Part shown: positions 1 to 7,234 of the stretch, piece after piece | Position numbering within the stretch: the stretch's first letter is position 1 | Layout of the letters: each line of letters starts with the position of its first letter | Assembly: GCA_021794995.1 (NCBI GenBank) | Contig: JAJYPY010000006.1 | Span: 1-42,055, forward strand | DNA from: Actinomycetes bacterium | GTDB lineage: Bacteria; Actinomycetota; Acidimicrobiia; Acidimicrobiales; RAAP-2 | Reading direction: 5' to 3' | Length of the DNA stretch: 42,055 nt | Program-made: the position numbers and the translations under genes | The notes under the pieces: generated by a model | What the model was told of the DNA's origin: nothing | Seen by the model: the letters and a program-made list of their open reading frames with translations, nothing else | Databases searched by the model: none

Positions 1-72
1 CGCGCCGGCGTGCGCGCCGGCACGTGCGGCGGCACGGGATGCGCCGGGCTGCGTCCTGTCCTCCGCCAGCAT
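1..72 (-). CDS. Possible start of the gene downstream of tilS (partial, unrecognised)
   Basis: An ATG at 72 on the minus strand opens a frame that reaches the window edge without a stop. It lies 10 nt after the tilS stop codon, with a weak AAGG ribosome site about 8 nt upstream. The 24 visible residues are Ala/Arg-rich after MLAEDRTQPG and match no family I know. In many actinobacteria tilS is followed by hpt and then ftsH, but this stretch does not look like the Hpt N-terminus. The call rests on position and an open frame only; GC-rich DNA gives such frames by chance. Confidence 0.25.
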   Translation of the reverse strand, partial: MLAEDRTQPGASRAAARAGAHAGA

Positions 73-82
73 CTGCGTGACC

Positions 83-1084
83 TTAGTGCCCGTCGCGCGG
101 GCGTTCGCCAGAGCCCTCCACGTCGCGGGCCGGCACTGACGGGGGGGGCGACGCCGACAAGCGTCCTCGTGACCGGCACACCCGCCACCCGCCGGCGATC
201 TCGGTCGCGACCGCCGAGCCGGCGGCGACGCCGAGGACGCGCCGCACGTCGGCGCTCGAGGGCGGCTGACGGTCGGCACCGGCGACGCGCGCGGCGCGGC
301 CGCCCGAGGCTGGGGTCGCACCGATCTCGCGCAACCACCGGCGCATGGCGCGCGCGGCCAGCGGCTCCGGTGCGCGCACCAGCGCCGCCGCGGAGGTCGG
401 GTCCGGCACGAGGTCGGCCGCGAGGCCGTCGAGCAGCGCGCCGTCCGCTCCGGCCAGCGACGCGAGCCGCGCGATCGCCGGCACGGGGTCCCGACCCGCA
501 ACGTCCTCGCACAGCGGCAGCAGCTCGAGTCGCACCCGGTTGCGCAGGTACCTCGGGTCCCGGTTCGATGCGTCGTCCACCCAGGCGATGCCCGCCTCTT
601 CGCAGACCTGGCGCGTCTCGGAGCGCCGCAGCCCGAGGAGCGGATGGGCGGGTCCCGGGCGCATCCCCGCCAGCCCGTCCGGGCCGGTACCCCGGAGCAG
701 GTTGCACAGCACCGTCTCGACCTGGTCGTCCATGGTGTGGCCGGTCGCGACGTCGGGGGGGAGGACGGCGAAGCGTGCGGCACGTGCGCGCGCCTCGAGG
801 TTGGGGCCCGGCTCCAGCTCCACGCGCTCGCGCCGGAAATCGGCTCCGACGCGCGCGGCGGCCGACGCGACCACCTCGGCTTCGGCCGCAGAGCCGGCCC
901 GCAGTCCGTGGTCGACGTGGACGGCGGTCACCCGGCACCCCGCCATGACCGCAAGGAGCAGGAGGGCGAGCGAGTCCGCCCCACCCGAGACGGCGCAGGT
1001 CAGCGGGGCACCCGGGGGCGGGAACGTGCAGCGCTCGAGGAGGCCGCGGGCGATGCCAGCGCGGGGCTCCTCGCCGTCGGGCAT
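83..1084 (-). CDS. tilS: tRNA(Ile)-lysidine synthase TilS
   Basis: TilS adenylates C34 of the CAU-anticodon tRNA-Ile2 with ATP and attaches lysine, so the tRNA reads AUA as Ile. The PP-loop SGGADS sits at residues 33-38 and is followed by HVDHGLR at 56-62. The family block GHTMDDQVETVLCNLLRG, the dipeptide RN in YLRNRVR and a shorter C-terminal region follow. The ATG at 1084 overlaps the stop of the upstream metalloprotease (ATGA). This removes a spurious 26-residue upstream extension and gives 333 residues, short but within the range for actinobacterial TilS. It is the last clear gene of a sigR-rsrA-protease-tilS run. The family call is secure; the operon is inferred from overlaps. Confidence 0.93.
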   Translation of the reverse strand: MPDGEEPRAGIARGLLERCTFPPPGAPLTCAVSGGADSLALLLLAVMAGCRVTAVHVDHGLRAGSAAEAEVVASAAARVGADFRRERVELEPGPNLEARARAARFAVLPPDVATGHTMDDQVETVLCNLLRGTGPDGLAGMRPGPAHPLLGLRRSETRQVCEEAGIAWVDDASNRDPRYLRNRVRLELLPLCEDVAGRDPVPAIARLASLAGADGALLDGLAADLVPDPTSAAALVRAPEPLAARAMRRWLREIGATPASGGRAARVAGADRQPPSSADVRRVLGVAAGSAVATEIAGGWRVCRSRGRLSASPPPSVPARDVEGSGERPRDGH

Positions 1085-2298
1085 CAGGTGCCGTCCGGCG
1101 CAGCCTCCGACCGGGCGATCCAACGCCCGGGCTCGCGGATCTCCTCCATGGTCGGAAGCCACTCTGGTCCTCGCCAGACGCGGTCGAACAGCTCGCGCCC
1201 GCCGTGGGCCTCGACCGCATAGATGAATGCCTCGCCCTGCTCGTACTGGCGCAGCTTCGCCTCGAGACCGAGGACCTGCTGGAGCACCTTGGCAGGCCCC
1301 TTCACCGACTGGCGCCGCTCCCGGAGCGCTTGGCCGAACCGGGCAGCGCCAGGCACGTCCCGGGCACCCGCGCGGTCCATCGTCACGTCGCCGTGCCCCT
1401 CGAGCAGGCTCATCATGGCCTGGAGCCGGCGGATCGCCTCGAGCTGCGACTCGCTCGCCACCAGGCCGAGAACGCCGGCATCGTCGAGCGGGCTCTGGCG
1501 AGACCGCACGTGCTCAGCGGTCCGGCGCACCATCTCCGCCAGGCGCCCGGGGTCCGCCTGGAACGGCTCGATCGCCTGGTCGACGAGCGAGAGGAAGGTG
1601 TCCCTCAGCCACGGCACCGCCGTGAACTGGCACCGGTGGGTCACCTCGTGCAAGGCGAGCCACAGGTGGAACTCCTCGGGGTCGAAGCCATGGCGCTGCT
1701 CGAGCTCTACGACGTTCGGGCCGACGTAGTACAAGAGGTCCTGGTCCTCGGCCATCTCCTCGGTGAGCAACAGGTCGTACTGGCCGAGGACGCGGGTGGA
1801 CATCCACGCGAGAACGGCGCCGAGCTGGGCGCCGCTGGCCGATCGGCTCGCTCCGGCCACCCTGCTGGCGATCGGCTCGGGCAGGTCGATGAGCCAGGAC
1901 GGACGCGTCCCGGACCGCCGGCGCGCGTCCTTCTTCTCCTCGCGCTTGCGCTCGAACTTGACGAGCGCGGGAGCCAGCAGTCGCTGGAAGGACGCGACGT
2001 TGGCCCGGGCCCACCCAGCGCGGTCCGTGACGACCGAGCGGGCGGGCGTCGGCGCGCGCCACCCCGTGGACTCCGACACGAGCGCCTCGGCGCGGGCGGT
2101 AGCCTCGGCGAACGAGCGACTCAGCTCGTCGGGGTCGTACCCGGGGCCCGGGGGGCGGCGAGCAATGGCCCAGGTGGCCACCCGCTCGGCGACGGACCAG
2201 TCGACGAGGCCGGGACCGGGCGTGCCTGTGGACCCGCGGGGGTCGTCCGCGCCCTGTCCGTCGCCGGGCAGCACAGGCTCCGGGAGCGGTGCGCTCAC
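1084..2298 (-). CDS. Zinc-dependent metalloprotease-like protein (DUF2342 / F420-associated family)
   Basis: This is an actinobacteria-typical putative zinc hydrolase, known as DUF2342 or 'coenzyme F420 biosynthesis-associated' protein. The zinc motif HEVTH is at residues 217-221 within HLWLALHEVTHRCQF, after VGPNVVELEQRHGFDPEEF, both typical of the family. The substrate is unknown. Start: a GTG at 2298 overlaps the rsrA stop (GTGA). A longer reading frame from 2436 would run through most of rsrA and its extra N-terminus is low-complexity, so I prefer 2298 (404 residues). It overlaps both neighbours, so it is probably translationally coupled to them. In many actinobacteria this family gene sits next to tilS; here the redox sigma pair is joined to the same unit. 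Confidence 0.85.
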   Translation of the reverse strand: MSAPLPEPVLPGDGQGADDPRGSTGTPGPGLVDWSVAERVATWAIARRPPGPGYDPDELSRSFAEATARAEALVSESTGWRAPTPARSVVTDRAGWARANVASFQRLLAPALVKFERKREEKKDARRRSGTRPSWLIDLPEPIASRVAGASRSASGAQLGAVLAWMSTRVLGQYDLLLTEEMAEDQDLLYYVGPNVVELEQRHGFDPEEFHLWLALHEVTHRCQFTAVPWLRDTFLSLVDQAIEPFQADPGRLAEMVRRTAEHVRSRQSPLDDAGVLGLVASESQLEAIRRLQAMMSLLEGHGDVTMDRAGARDVPGAARFGQALRERRQSVKGPAKVLQQVLGLEAKLRQYEQGEAFIYAVEAHGGRELFDRVWRGPEWLPTMEEIREPGRWIARSEAAPDGT

Positions 2299-2588
2299 GA
2301 GCGGGACCGCTGACGATCCTCTTCCGCCGCGATCGCGGCGGCAACCCGCTGGATCAGCGAATCCGGCACGCGGTCCTTGCAACGGCTGGAGATCACGACA
2401 CGGAGCTCGGCCTCGAACCCCGCGGCGTCCGCGCACGGTCCGCAGTCGTCGAGATGCGTGGCGATCTCACGCCGCCGCTCCTCGGTCAGCTCGCCGTCGA
2501 GGAAGTGGTACAGCTGGCGGACGGCCTCGTCACAGTCGACATCGAAGGCGCTGCCACCTCCGCACCCGTCTCGTCCCTCGTGTGCCAC
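2295..2588 (-). CDS. rsrA: RsrA-like redox zinc anti-sigma factor
   Basis: This is a 97-residue ZAS-type anti-sigma factor. C19, H45, C49 and C52 have exactly the spacing (26, 4, 3) of the zinc ligands C11/H37/C41/C44 of Streptomyces RsrA, and a further Cys lies at 70. In RsrA, thiol oxidation forms a disulfide between the first and last of these cysteines, releases zinc and frees SigR. By analogy C19-C52 would be the switch here. The gene lies 75 bp downstream of the sigma gene and its stop overlaps the GTG of the metalloprotease. The symbol is given by homology; regulation of this sigma factor by thiol stress is inferred from the ligand pattern. Confidence 0.88.
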   Translation of the reverse strand: MAHEGRDGCGGGSAFDVDCDEAVRQLYHFLDGELTEERRREIATHLDDCGPCADAAGFEAELRVVISSRCKDRVPDSLIQRVAAAIAAEEDRQRSRS

Positions 2589-2663
2589 CGTCGGTCTCCT
2601 GTCACTCCCCCGGCGGCGCTGCCGTCGTCGCTCTGACCTCGCCTGCTTCGACCGTCACGTCCA

Positions 2664-3245
2664 TCACGAGCTCCTCGGCGACGCCGGTCCGGCACCGACG
2701 AGACCCCGTGCCTGCGCGAATTGGTGCAACGCCTTCTGGAGCGCCCTTCTTCCCCGATGGATGCGGCTCATGACCGTTCCGATGGGCACGTCGGTGATGT
2801 CCGCGATCTCTTTGTAGCTGAAGCCCTCGACGTCCGCGAGCAGCACCGCGATGCGGAACACGTCGGGGAGCGACTCGATCGCCGCCTTCACCTCGTCGTC
2901 GGTGAAGCCTTCGAGCACCTCCTCCTCGGCGCTGCGGCCCGAGCCATCGCCCGGGGCAAGGCGGTGGTAGAGGTAGAGATCCTCCACGTCCTCGACGTCG
3001 CTCACTTCCGGGCGACGCTTGGCCGCCCGATAGGTGTTGATGTACGTGTTCGTGAGGATGCGGTAGAGCCAGGCCTTCAGGTTCGTGCCCTCCTGGAACG
3101 AGCCGAACCCCCGGTATGCCTTCAGATACGTCTCTTGGACGAGATCCTCGGCATCGGCGACATTGCGCGTCATGCGCAGCGCCGCCGTGTAAAGGGCCGG
3201 CATGTGCTCCATGGCGAGCTCTGCGAACTCCGCCCGATCGGCCAT
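2664..3245 (-). CDS. sigR: SigR-like ECF sigma factor
   Basis: A 193-residue group IV sigma factor. Region 2 contains [17 protein letters not shown] followed by [18 protein letters not shown], close to the SigR/SigH wording. Region 4 contains [20 protein letters not shown]. The RsrA-type partner directly downstream makes the thiol-stress SigR/SigH group the best match. The ATG at 3245 sits 7 nt after a TAGGGT -10 hexamer, so the mRNA may be leaderless. Longer frames further upstream read low-complexity sequence and were not used. I see no clear GGAAT...GTT autoregulated SigR promoter immediately upstream, so the visible promoter may be the housekeeping one. Confidence 0.9.
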   Translation of the reverse strand: MADRAEFAELAMEHMPALYTAALRMTRNVADAEDLVQETYLKAYRGFGSFQEGTNLKAWLYRILTNTYINTYRAAKRRPEVSDVEDVEDLYLYHRLAPGDGSGRSAEEEVLEGFTDDEVKAAIESLPDVFRIAVLLADVEGFSYKEIADITDVPIGTVMSRIHRGRRALQKALHQFAQARGLVGAGPASPRSS

Positions 3246-3252
3246 GACACAG

Positions 3253-3258
3253 ACCCTA
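3253..3258 (-). promoter_or_regulatory. -10 hexamer TAGGGT of sigR (leaderless type)
   Basis: TAGGGT on the minus strand ends 7 nt before the sigR ATG (3245). The spacing puts the transcription start at or next to the start codon. No good -35 is visible. Confidence 0.55.
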
Positions 3259-3389
3259 CCCAGCAGCCCGGGATGTGGGCGACCGGGGGGCGCTGCGAAC
3301 ATGAGAAGGCACGACAGACATCGACCCGGGCGGGGTGGAGATGCCAGACGAGCCGCGGCGGTCTGTGCAGGCCAGCGGTCCGCGGCCGG

Positions 3390-3395
3390 TAGCCT
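3390..3395 (+). promoter_or_regulatory. -10 hexamer TAGCCT of pgeF (leaderless type)
   Basis: TAGCCT ends 8 nt before the pgeF ATG at 3404. It forms the other half of a divergent promoter region with sigR. There is no Shine-Dalgarno sequence between it and the start codon. Confidence 0.55.
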
Positions 3396-3403
3396 CGGCC
3401 GCC

Positions 3404-4228
3404 ATGGCGCCTGACTCCTGGGGTTCCCGCGCCGCACAGCTCGCCCGGGTGGGCGAGGTCGAGGTGCTCACCTGGCCGATGCTCGCCGAGCTCGGCGTGG
3501 ATGCCGCGTTCACGGCACGCGACGGGGGGGTGTCGACCGGCCCCTACCGATCGCTGAACCTCGGCCTGCACGTCGGAGACGATCCGGCGGCCGTCGCCGA
3601 GAACCGGCGGCGCGCCGCCACGGCGCTGGGCGCGTCCGTCGACGACTTCGTGTTCGGTATGCAGGTGCACGGCGCGCACGCCGCGATCGTCACGGCCCGC
3701 GACGCGGGGCGTGGCGCGCGCTCGACAGCCGACGCCCTCGCCGACACCGACGCACTCGTGACCGCGGAGCGGGGACCGGTGCTCGTGACGCTCGTCGCGG
3801 ACTGTTCACCCATCCTGCTCGTAGACCCAGACGCACGCGTCCTCGCCACCGTGCACGCCGGGTGGCGCGGGGCTGTCCGCGACGCGGTGGGGGCCACGAT
3901 CAACGCAATGGCAGCACTCGGCGCGTCCGCACGGCGCATCGTGGCGGTGATCGGACCGACGGTCTCTCCGACGGGCTACGTCGTCGGGCCCGAGGTGGAA
4001 GCCGCGGTGCGTTCGTCGCTCGGCGACGCTGCGCAGACGGTGCTGTGGCAGCACGGCGATCGCTGGAGGTTGGACGTCTGTGGAGCGAACCGCGCGCAGC
4101 TCGTGGCGGCCGGCGTCGCGCCCGGGTCGGTGCACCTGTCGCCCTACGCCACCGGCGACGGGCGCTTTTTCAGCGATCGGGCAGCGCGCCCGTGCGGGCG
4201 CTTCGGGTTGCTCGCACGCCTGCGATGA
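3404..4228 (+). CDS. pgeF: Peptidoglycan editing factor PgeF / multicopper 'laccase-domain' protein (YfiH family)
   Basis: A 274-residue YfiH/DUF152 protein. Metal/active-site residues are visible in order: H89 in [10 protein letters not shown]134 in [10 protein letters not shown] and H151 in ATVHAGWRG. In E. coli PgeF removes L-Ser wrongly built into UDP-MurNAc in place of L-Ala; other family members act as purine nucleoside phosphorylases. The ATG at 3404 is chosen because a TAGCCT hexamer lies 8 nt upstream and the extra 23 residues of the longer frame are not conserved-looking. In many actinobacteria this gene is beside ftsZ; here it stands before murL and murD2, which fits an editing role on the same UDP-MurNAc-peptide precursors. 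Confidence 0.88.
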   Translation: MAPDSWGSRAAQLARVGEVEVLTWPMLAELGVDAAFTARDGGVSTGPYRSLNLGLHVGDDPAAVAENRRRAATALGASVDDFVFGMQVHGAHAAIVTARDAGRGARSTADALADTDALVTAERGPVLVTLVADCSPILLVDPDARVLATVHAGWRGAVRDAVGATINAMAALGASARRIVAVIGPTVSPTGYVVGPEVEAAVRSSLGDAAQTVLWQHGDRWRLDVCGANRAQLVAAGVAPGSVHLSPYATGDGRFFSDRAARPCGRFGLLARLR

Positions 4229-4298
4229 TCCCGGTGCCGCCCATAGCATGTCGGACAGCCAGCGCGCGGGCCATGGGCGTGACGCGAGAGAGGGCGCG

Positions 4299-5753
4299 AT
4301 GAGCGCGGACCGATTCCGCTACGACGGCTACGAGCTCGATCCGGACGCGCAGCGCATCGTCTGCCAGTACTCCCTCGGTGCACATCGTTTCGCCGAAGAC
4401 GTGTCGTTCGACGTCGGTGGTGACCGCGACGCCGTTTCCGCCGCGTGGGCGTCCGACGCCGCCGAGGCGGCTGCCCGCATCCTCTTTCTCCTTGCCGGGG
4501 TCTCGTACTACAAGACCGCGGCGCCGCGGGTCGTCGACCTGGGGTCGACCGAGACCACCGCGGCCGAACGGGCCTTCTTGCGCACCTTCTACGTCGAGGG
4601 GCTCGCAGAGCTGGCGTTGCGCAACCATCTCGACCTCTCGGGCATCGAGATCACCGGACCGGACCGCGACAGCCGGTCCCCGGCCAGGGCGGCGCGGGTC
4701 AGGGGCGGGCCGCTCGTCCCCTTCGGTGCAGGCATCGACTCGATCGTGACGGCCGAGCACGTGGCGCGCCGCCATCCGGGCACCTCGCTGTTCGTCGTGA
4801 GCCGCGCCGGTGACCGCTTCGAGGCCATCGAGGGCGCCGCGAAGGTGACGGGACTGCCGATCGTCCGCGCCGACCGTCGCATCGACCCTTCCGTGCTCCG
4901 ATCCGCCGAGTCGGGGTTCGTGAACGGTCACGTGCCGGTCACGGGCATCCTCTCGGCGATCGCCGTCATGGCCGCGGTCCTCGGCGGCCACGACGCCGTG
5001 GTCATGGCGAACGAGCGCTCCGCGTCCGTCCCGACCATCTGGGACGGCGCGCACGCGGTGAACCACCAGTGGTCCAAGAGCATCGAGTTCGAACGGGGCT
5101 TCCGCGAGCTCCTGTCCGGCGCGCTCGGAAGCCGGCCCGACTACTTCTCCTTCCTCCGCGCGCGCTCGGAGCTCTGGGTCGCCGCGCAGTTCGCGGTCCT
5201 CGACCGGTACCACGGGGTCTTTCGAAGTTGCAACCGCGCGTTTTCGATCGACCCGGCGCGGCGGCTCGACCGCTGGTGCGGCGAGTGCGACAAGTGCTGC
5301 TTCATCGACCTGGTCCTTGCACCCTTCGTCCCCGCCGTGGAGCTCTCGGCGATCTTCGACGGCCACGAGCCGCTCAGCGACGACGCGCTGGCGCACCGGT
5401 TCCGTGCCCTCGTCGGAACGGGGACAGCCCCGAAGCCGTTCGAGTGCGTCGGAGACGAAGAGGAGTGCCGCGTCGCCACGGTCGCCGCCGCCTCACGCCC
5501 CGACCGCGCGCACGCCGGGCTTTTGCATCGGCTCGCGGCCGAGGTCCGAGACGCCGCCCCCTGGTTGCGCCAGGGAGGCGACGCGGCTCTCGCGCAGCTG
5601 CTCGAGCGCGGCGGTCCCGACTTCGTGCCTCTCGGATTCGCCGACGACTCGCCAGGTCGGGACGACGTGCGGGCGGCGGGCGGCGGGCCGGCACCAGACG
5701 TCGCGCCGGCACCGGGCGGCAGACGGGCGGCGGGCCCGCCGCCTCCGGGGTGA
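4299..5753 (+). CDS. murL: UDP-MurNAc-L-Ala-L-Glu epimerase MurL
   Basis: 484 residues, matching the MurL family first characterised in Xanthomonas oryzae. It uses ATP and Mg2+ to epimerise the terminal L-Glu of UDP-MurNAc-L-Ala-L-Glu to D-Glu. Visible blocks are PFGAGIDS (141-148, a PP-loop-like nucleotide site), MANERSAS (236-243), NHQWSKSIEFE (255-265) and a Cys cluster WCGECDKCC (C327, C330, C333, C334). The tail after about residue 450 is Pro/Ala/Gly-rich and probably disordered. The ATG at 4299 has a GAGAGAGGG ribosome site; an in-frame ATG at 4248 is possible but has none. TAGCAT at 4244-4249 could be its own promoter. The murD2-type ligase follows immediately, as in Xanthomonas. Confidence 0.85.
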   Translation: MSADRFRYDGYELDPDAQRIVCQYSLGAHRFAEDVSFDVGGDRDAVSAAWASDAAEAAARILFLLAGVSYYKTAAPRVVDLGSTETTAAERAFLRTFYVEGLAELALRNHLDLSGIEITGPDRDSRSPARAARVRGGPLVPFGAGIDSIVTAEHVARRHPGTSLFVVSRAGDRFEAIEGAAKVTGLPIVRADRRIDPSVLRSAESGFVNGHVPVTGILSAIAVMAAVLGGHDAVVMANERSASVPTIWDGAHAVNHQWSKSIEFERGFRELLSGALGSRPDYFSFLRARSELWVAAQFAVLDRYHGVFRSCNRAFSIDPARRLDRWCGECDKCCFIDLVLAPFVPAVELSAIFDGHEPLSDDALAHRFRALVGTGTAPKPFECVGDEEECRVATVAAASRPDRAHAGLLHRLAAEVRDAAPWLRQGGDAALAQLLERGGPDFVPLGFADDSPGRDDVRAAGGGPAPDVAPAPGGRRAAGPPPPG

Positions 5754-5758
5754 TCACC

Positions 5759-7168
5759 ATGGCCCGGCCGCTGGGTCCGCTCCACCGACCGGCGCTCGGC
5801 TGGTCGGACCTCGCGGGCGCCCGGGTTGGATTGTGGGGTCTGCGGATGGAGGGTGCGGCCAACCTGCGCCGGCTGCGTCGGTTGGGGATCGTGCCCATCG
5901 CGGTCGACGACCACCCTCACGCGCCGACGTTCGGCGGCCTGCGGGTCCTCGAGAGCGCCTCGGGCGGTCTCGAGGCCCTCTCCACCTGCGAGGTGGTCGT
6001 GAAGAGCCCCGGGATCAGCCGGCACGGCCCCCAAGTCGCCGAGCTCCTCCGAGCGGGGGTGGCCGTGGCCGGCGGCCTCGGCCTGTGGCTCGAGGAGGCA
6101 GACCGCGCGCGCGTGGCGTGCGTCACCGGGACGAAGGGCAAGAGCACCACCGCCGCGCTCGCCGGCCATCTCCTGACCGGCCTGGGCCATCGGGCGCTCG
6201 TCGCCGGGAACATCGGCCTGCCCCCCTGGGACCCCGACGCGGGGAGCGACTGGGACTACTGGATCGTCGAAGTCTCGAGCTTCCAGGCCACCGACGTCGC
6301 CTCGTCGCCCCCCGTCGTCGCCGTGACGTCGCTCGCACCCGACCACCTCGATTGGCACGGTTCGGTCGAGGCCTACTACGCCGACAAGCTCTCGCTGTGC
6401 ACCCAGCGCGGCGCCGACCTCACGATCGCAGACGCCGCGAGCGAAGAGCTCCGCGCCCATGCGGACCGGCTGGGCCCCCGAACGTGGTGGGTGGCCGAAG
6501 GAGACCCCGAGCTCGACGGGACGTGGACGGACGCGCTCGGGCTGCCGGGTCGCCACTCCCATCGTGACGCCCTCGTCGCCCGGGCGTGCCTCATCGGCCT
6601 GGGCGTCCCCGAGGCGGCCGACGACGAGCGGATGGCGCGGGCCGCGCATGGCTTCGCTCCGCTCGCGCACCGCTTCCGGTCCCTCGGCGTGGTCGACGGC
6701 GTCGAGTTCGTCGACGACTCCCTCTCCACCAACGTGCTGCCCGCTCTGGCCGCGCTCGAGGCGCTACGCGCCAAGCCCATTGCGCTTCTCGTGGGCGGCC
6801 AGGACCGCGGCATCGACTACGCACCGCTCGCGGTGGCGCTCGCCGGGCGCGACGAGGAGACCTTCGTTGCGTCACTGCCCGCGGCGGGACCTCGCATCGG
6901 CGCCGAGGTTCGCGCGGCGGCGAGGGGCATCGGTGACCGCGGTGGGCGCATCGACGTGGCAGACTTCTCCGACCTTGCGACGGCGACGGCGGCGGCGTTC
7001 ATGTGGGCGCGCCCGCGTGGTGGCGTGGTCTTGCTGTCTCCCGCCGCGCCGAGCTTCGGCCAGTTCCGTGACTACCGCGAGCGTGCCGACGCATTCGTCG
7101 ACGCGATGCACGCCTGCGCGGGGGCGAGCCCAGCGCAAGGCAGCGCGGGGACGGAGAGACGGAGGTAA
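5759..7168 (+). CDS. murD2: UDP-MurNAc-L-Ala--L-glutamate ligase, MurD2 type
   Basis: A 469-residue Mur ligase. It has the P-loop GTKGKSTT (124-131), EVSSFQ (171-176), PDHLDWH, the Lys210 in YYADKLSL that is carbamylated in Mur ligases, HRFRSLG (304-310) and a C-terminal LSPAAPSFGQF. Ordinary MurD has DSKATN before the substrate loop; here it is DDSLSTN (319-325), so the lysine is lost. With murL directly upstream the likely job is adding L-Glu, not D-Glu, to UDP-MurNAc-L-Ala, after which MurL inverts it. The ATG at 5759 follows the murL stop by 5 nt; a GTG at 5750 overlapping that stop (GTGA) is the alternative. The ligase family is certain; the L-Glu specificity is inference from context. 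Confidence 0.85.
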   Translation: MARPLGPLHRPALGWSDLAGARVGLWGLRMEGAANLRRLRRLGIVPIAVDDHPHAPTFGGLRVLESASGGLEALSTCEVVVKSPGISRHGPQVAELLRAGVAVAGGLGLWLEEADRARVACVTGTKGKSTTAALAGHLLTGLGHRALVAGNIGLPPWDPDAGSDWDYWIVEVSSFQATDVASSPPVVAVTSLAPDHLDWHGSVEAYYADKLSLCTQRGADLTIADAASEELRAHADRLGPRTWWVAEGDPELDGTWTDALGLPGRHSHRDALVARACLIGLGVPEAADDERMARAAHGFAPLAHRFRSLGVVDGVEFVDDSLSTNVLPALAALEALRAKPIALLVGGQDRGIDYAPLAVALAGRDEETFVASLPAAGPRIGAEVRAAARGIGDRGGRIDVADFSDLATATAAAFMWARPRGGVVLLSPAAPSFGQFRDYRERADAFVDAMHACAGASPAQGSAGTERRR

Positions 7169-7190
7169 GTCGGGAGCGCAGCCGTGCGCC

Positions 7191-7234
7191 GTGCTGGCGT
7201 GCGCAGGCAGGGGTGCTGGCGTGCTCAGGCAGGG
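7191..7234. repeat. 22-bp tandem duplication at the 3' end of the oxidase gene
   Basis: Two adjacent 22-bp copies (7191-7212 and 7213-7234) beginning GTGCTGGCGTGC differ at one base. The second copy contains the oxidase stop codon, so the duplication arose across the gene's end. It lies between the convergent murD2 and oxidase genes. Confidence 0.85.

Noticed and set aside
10-948. A 312-codon plus-strand frame at the window start
   Set aside because: Opposite tilS, Arg/Pro-rich with no recognisable motif.
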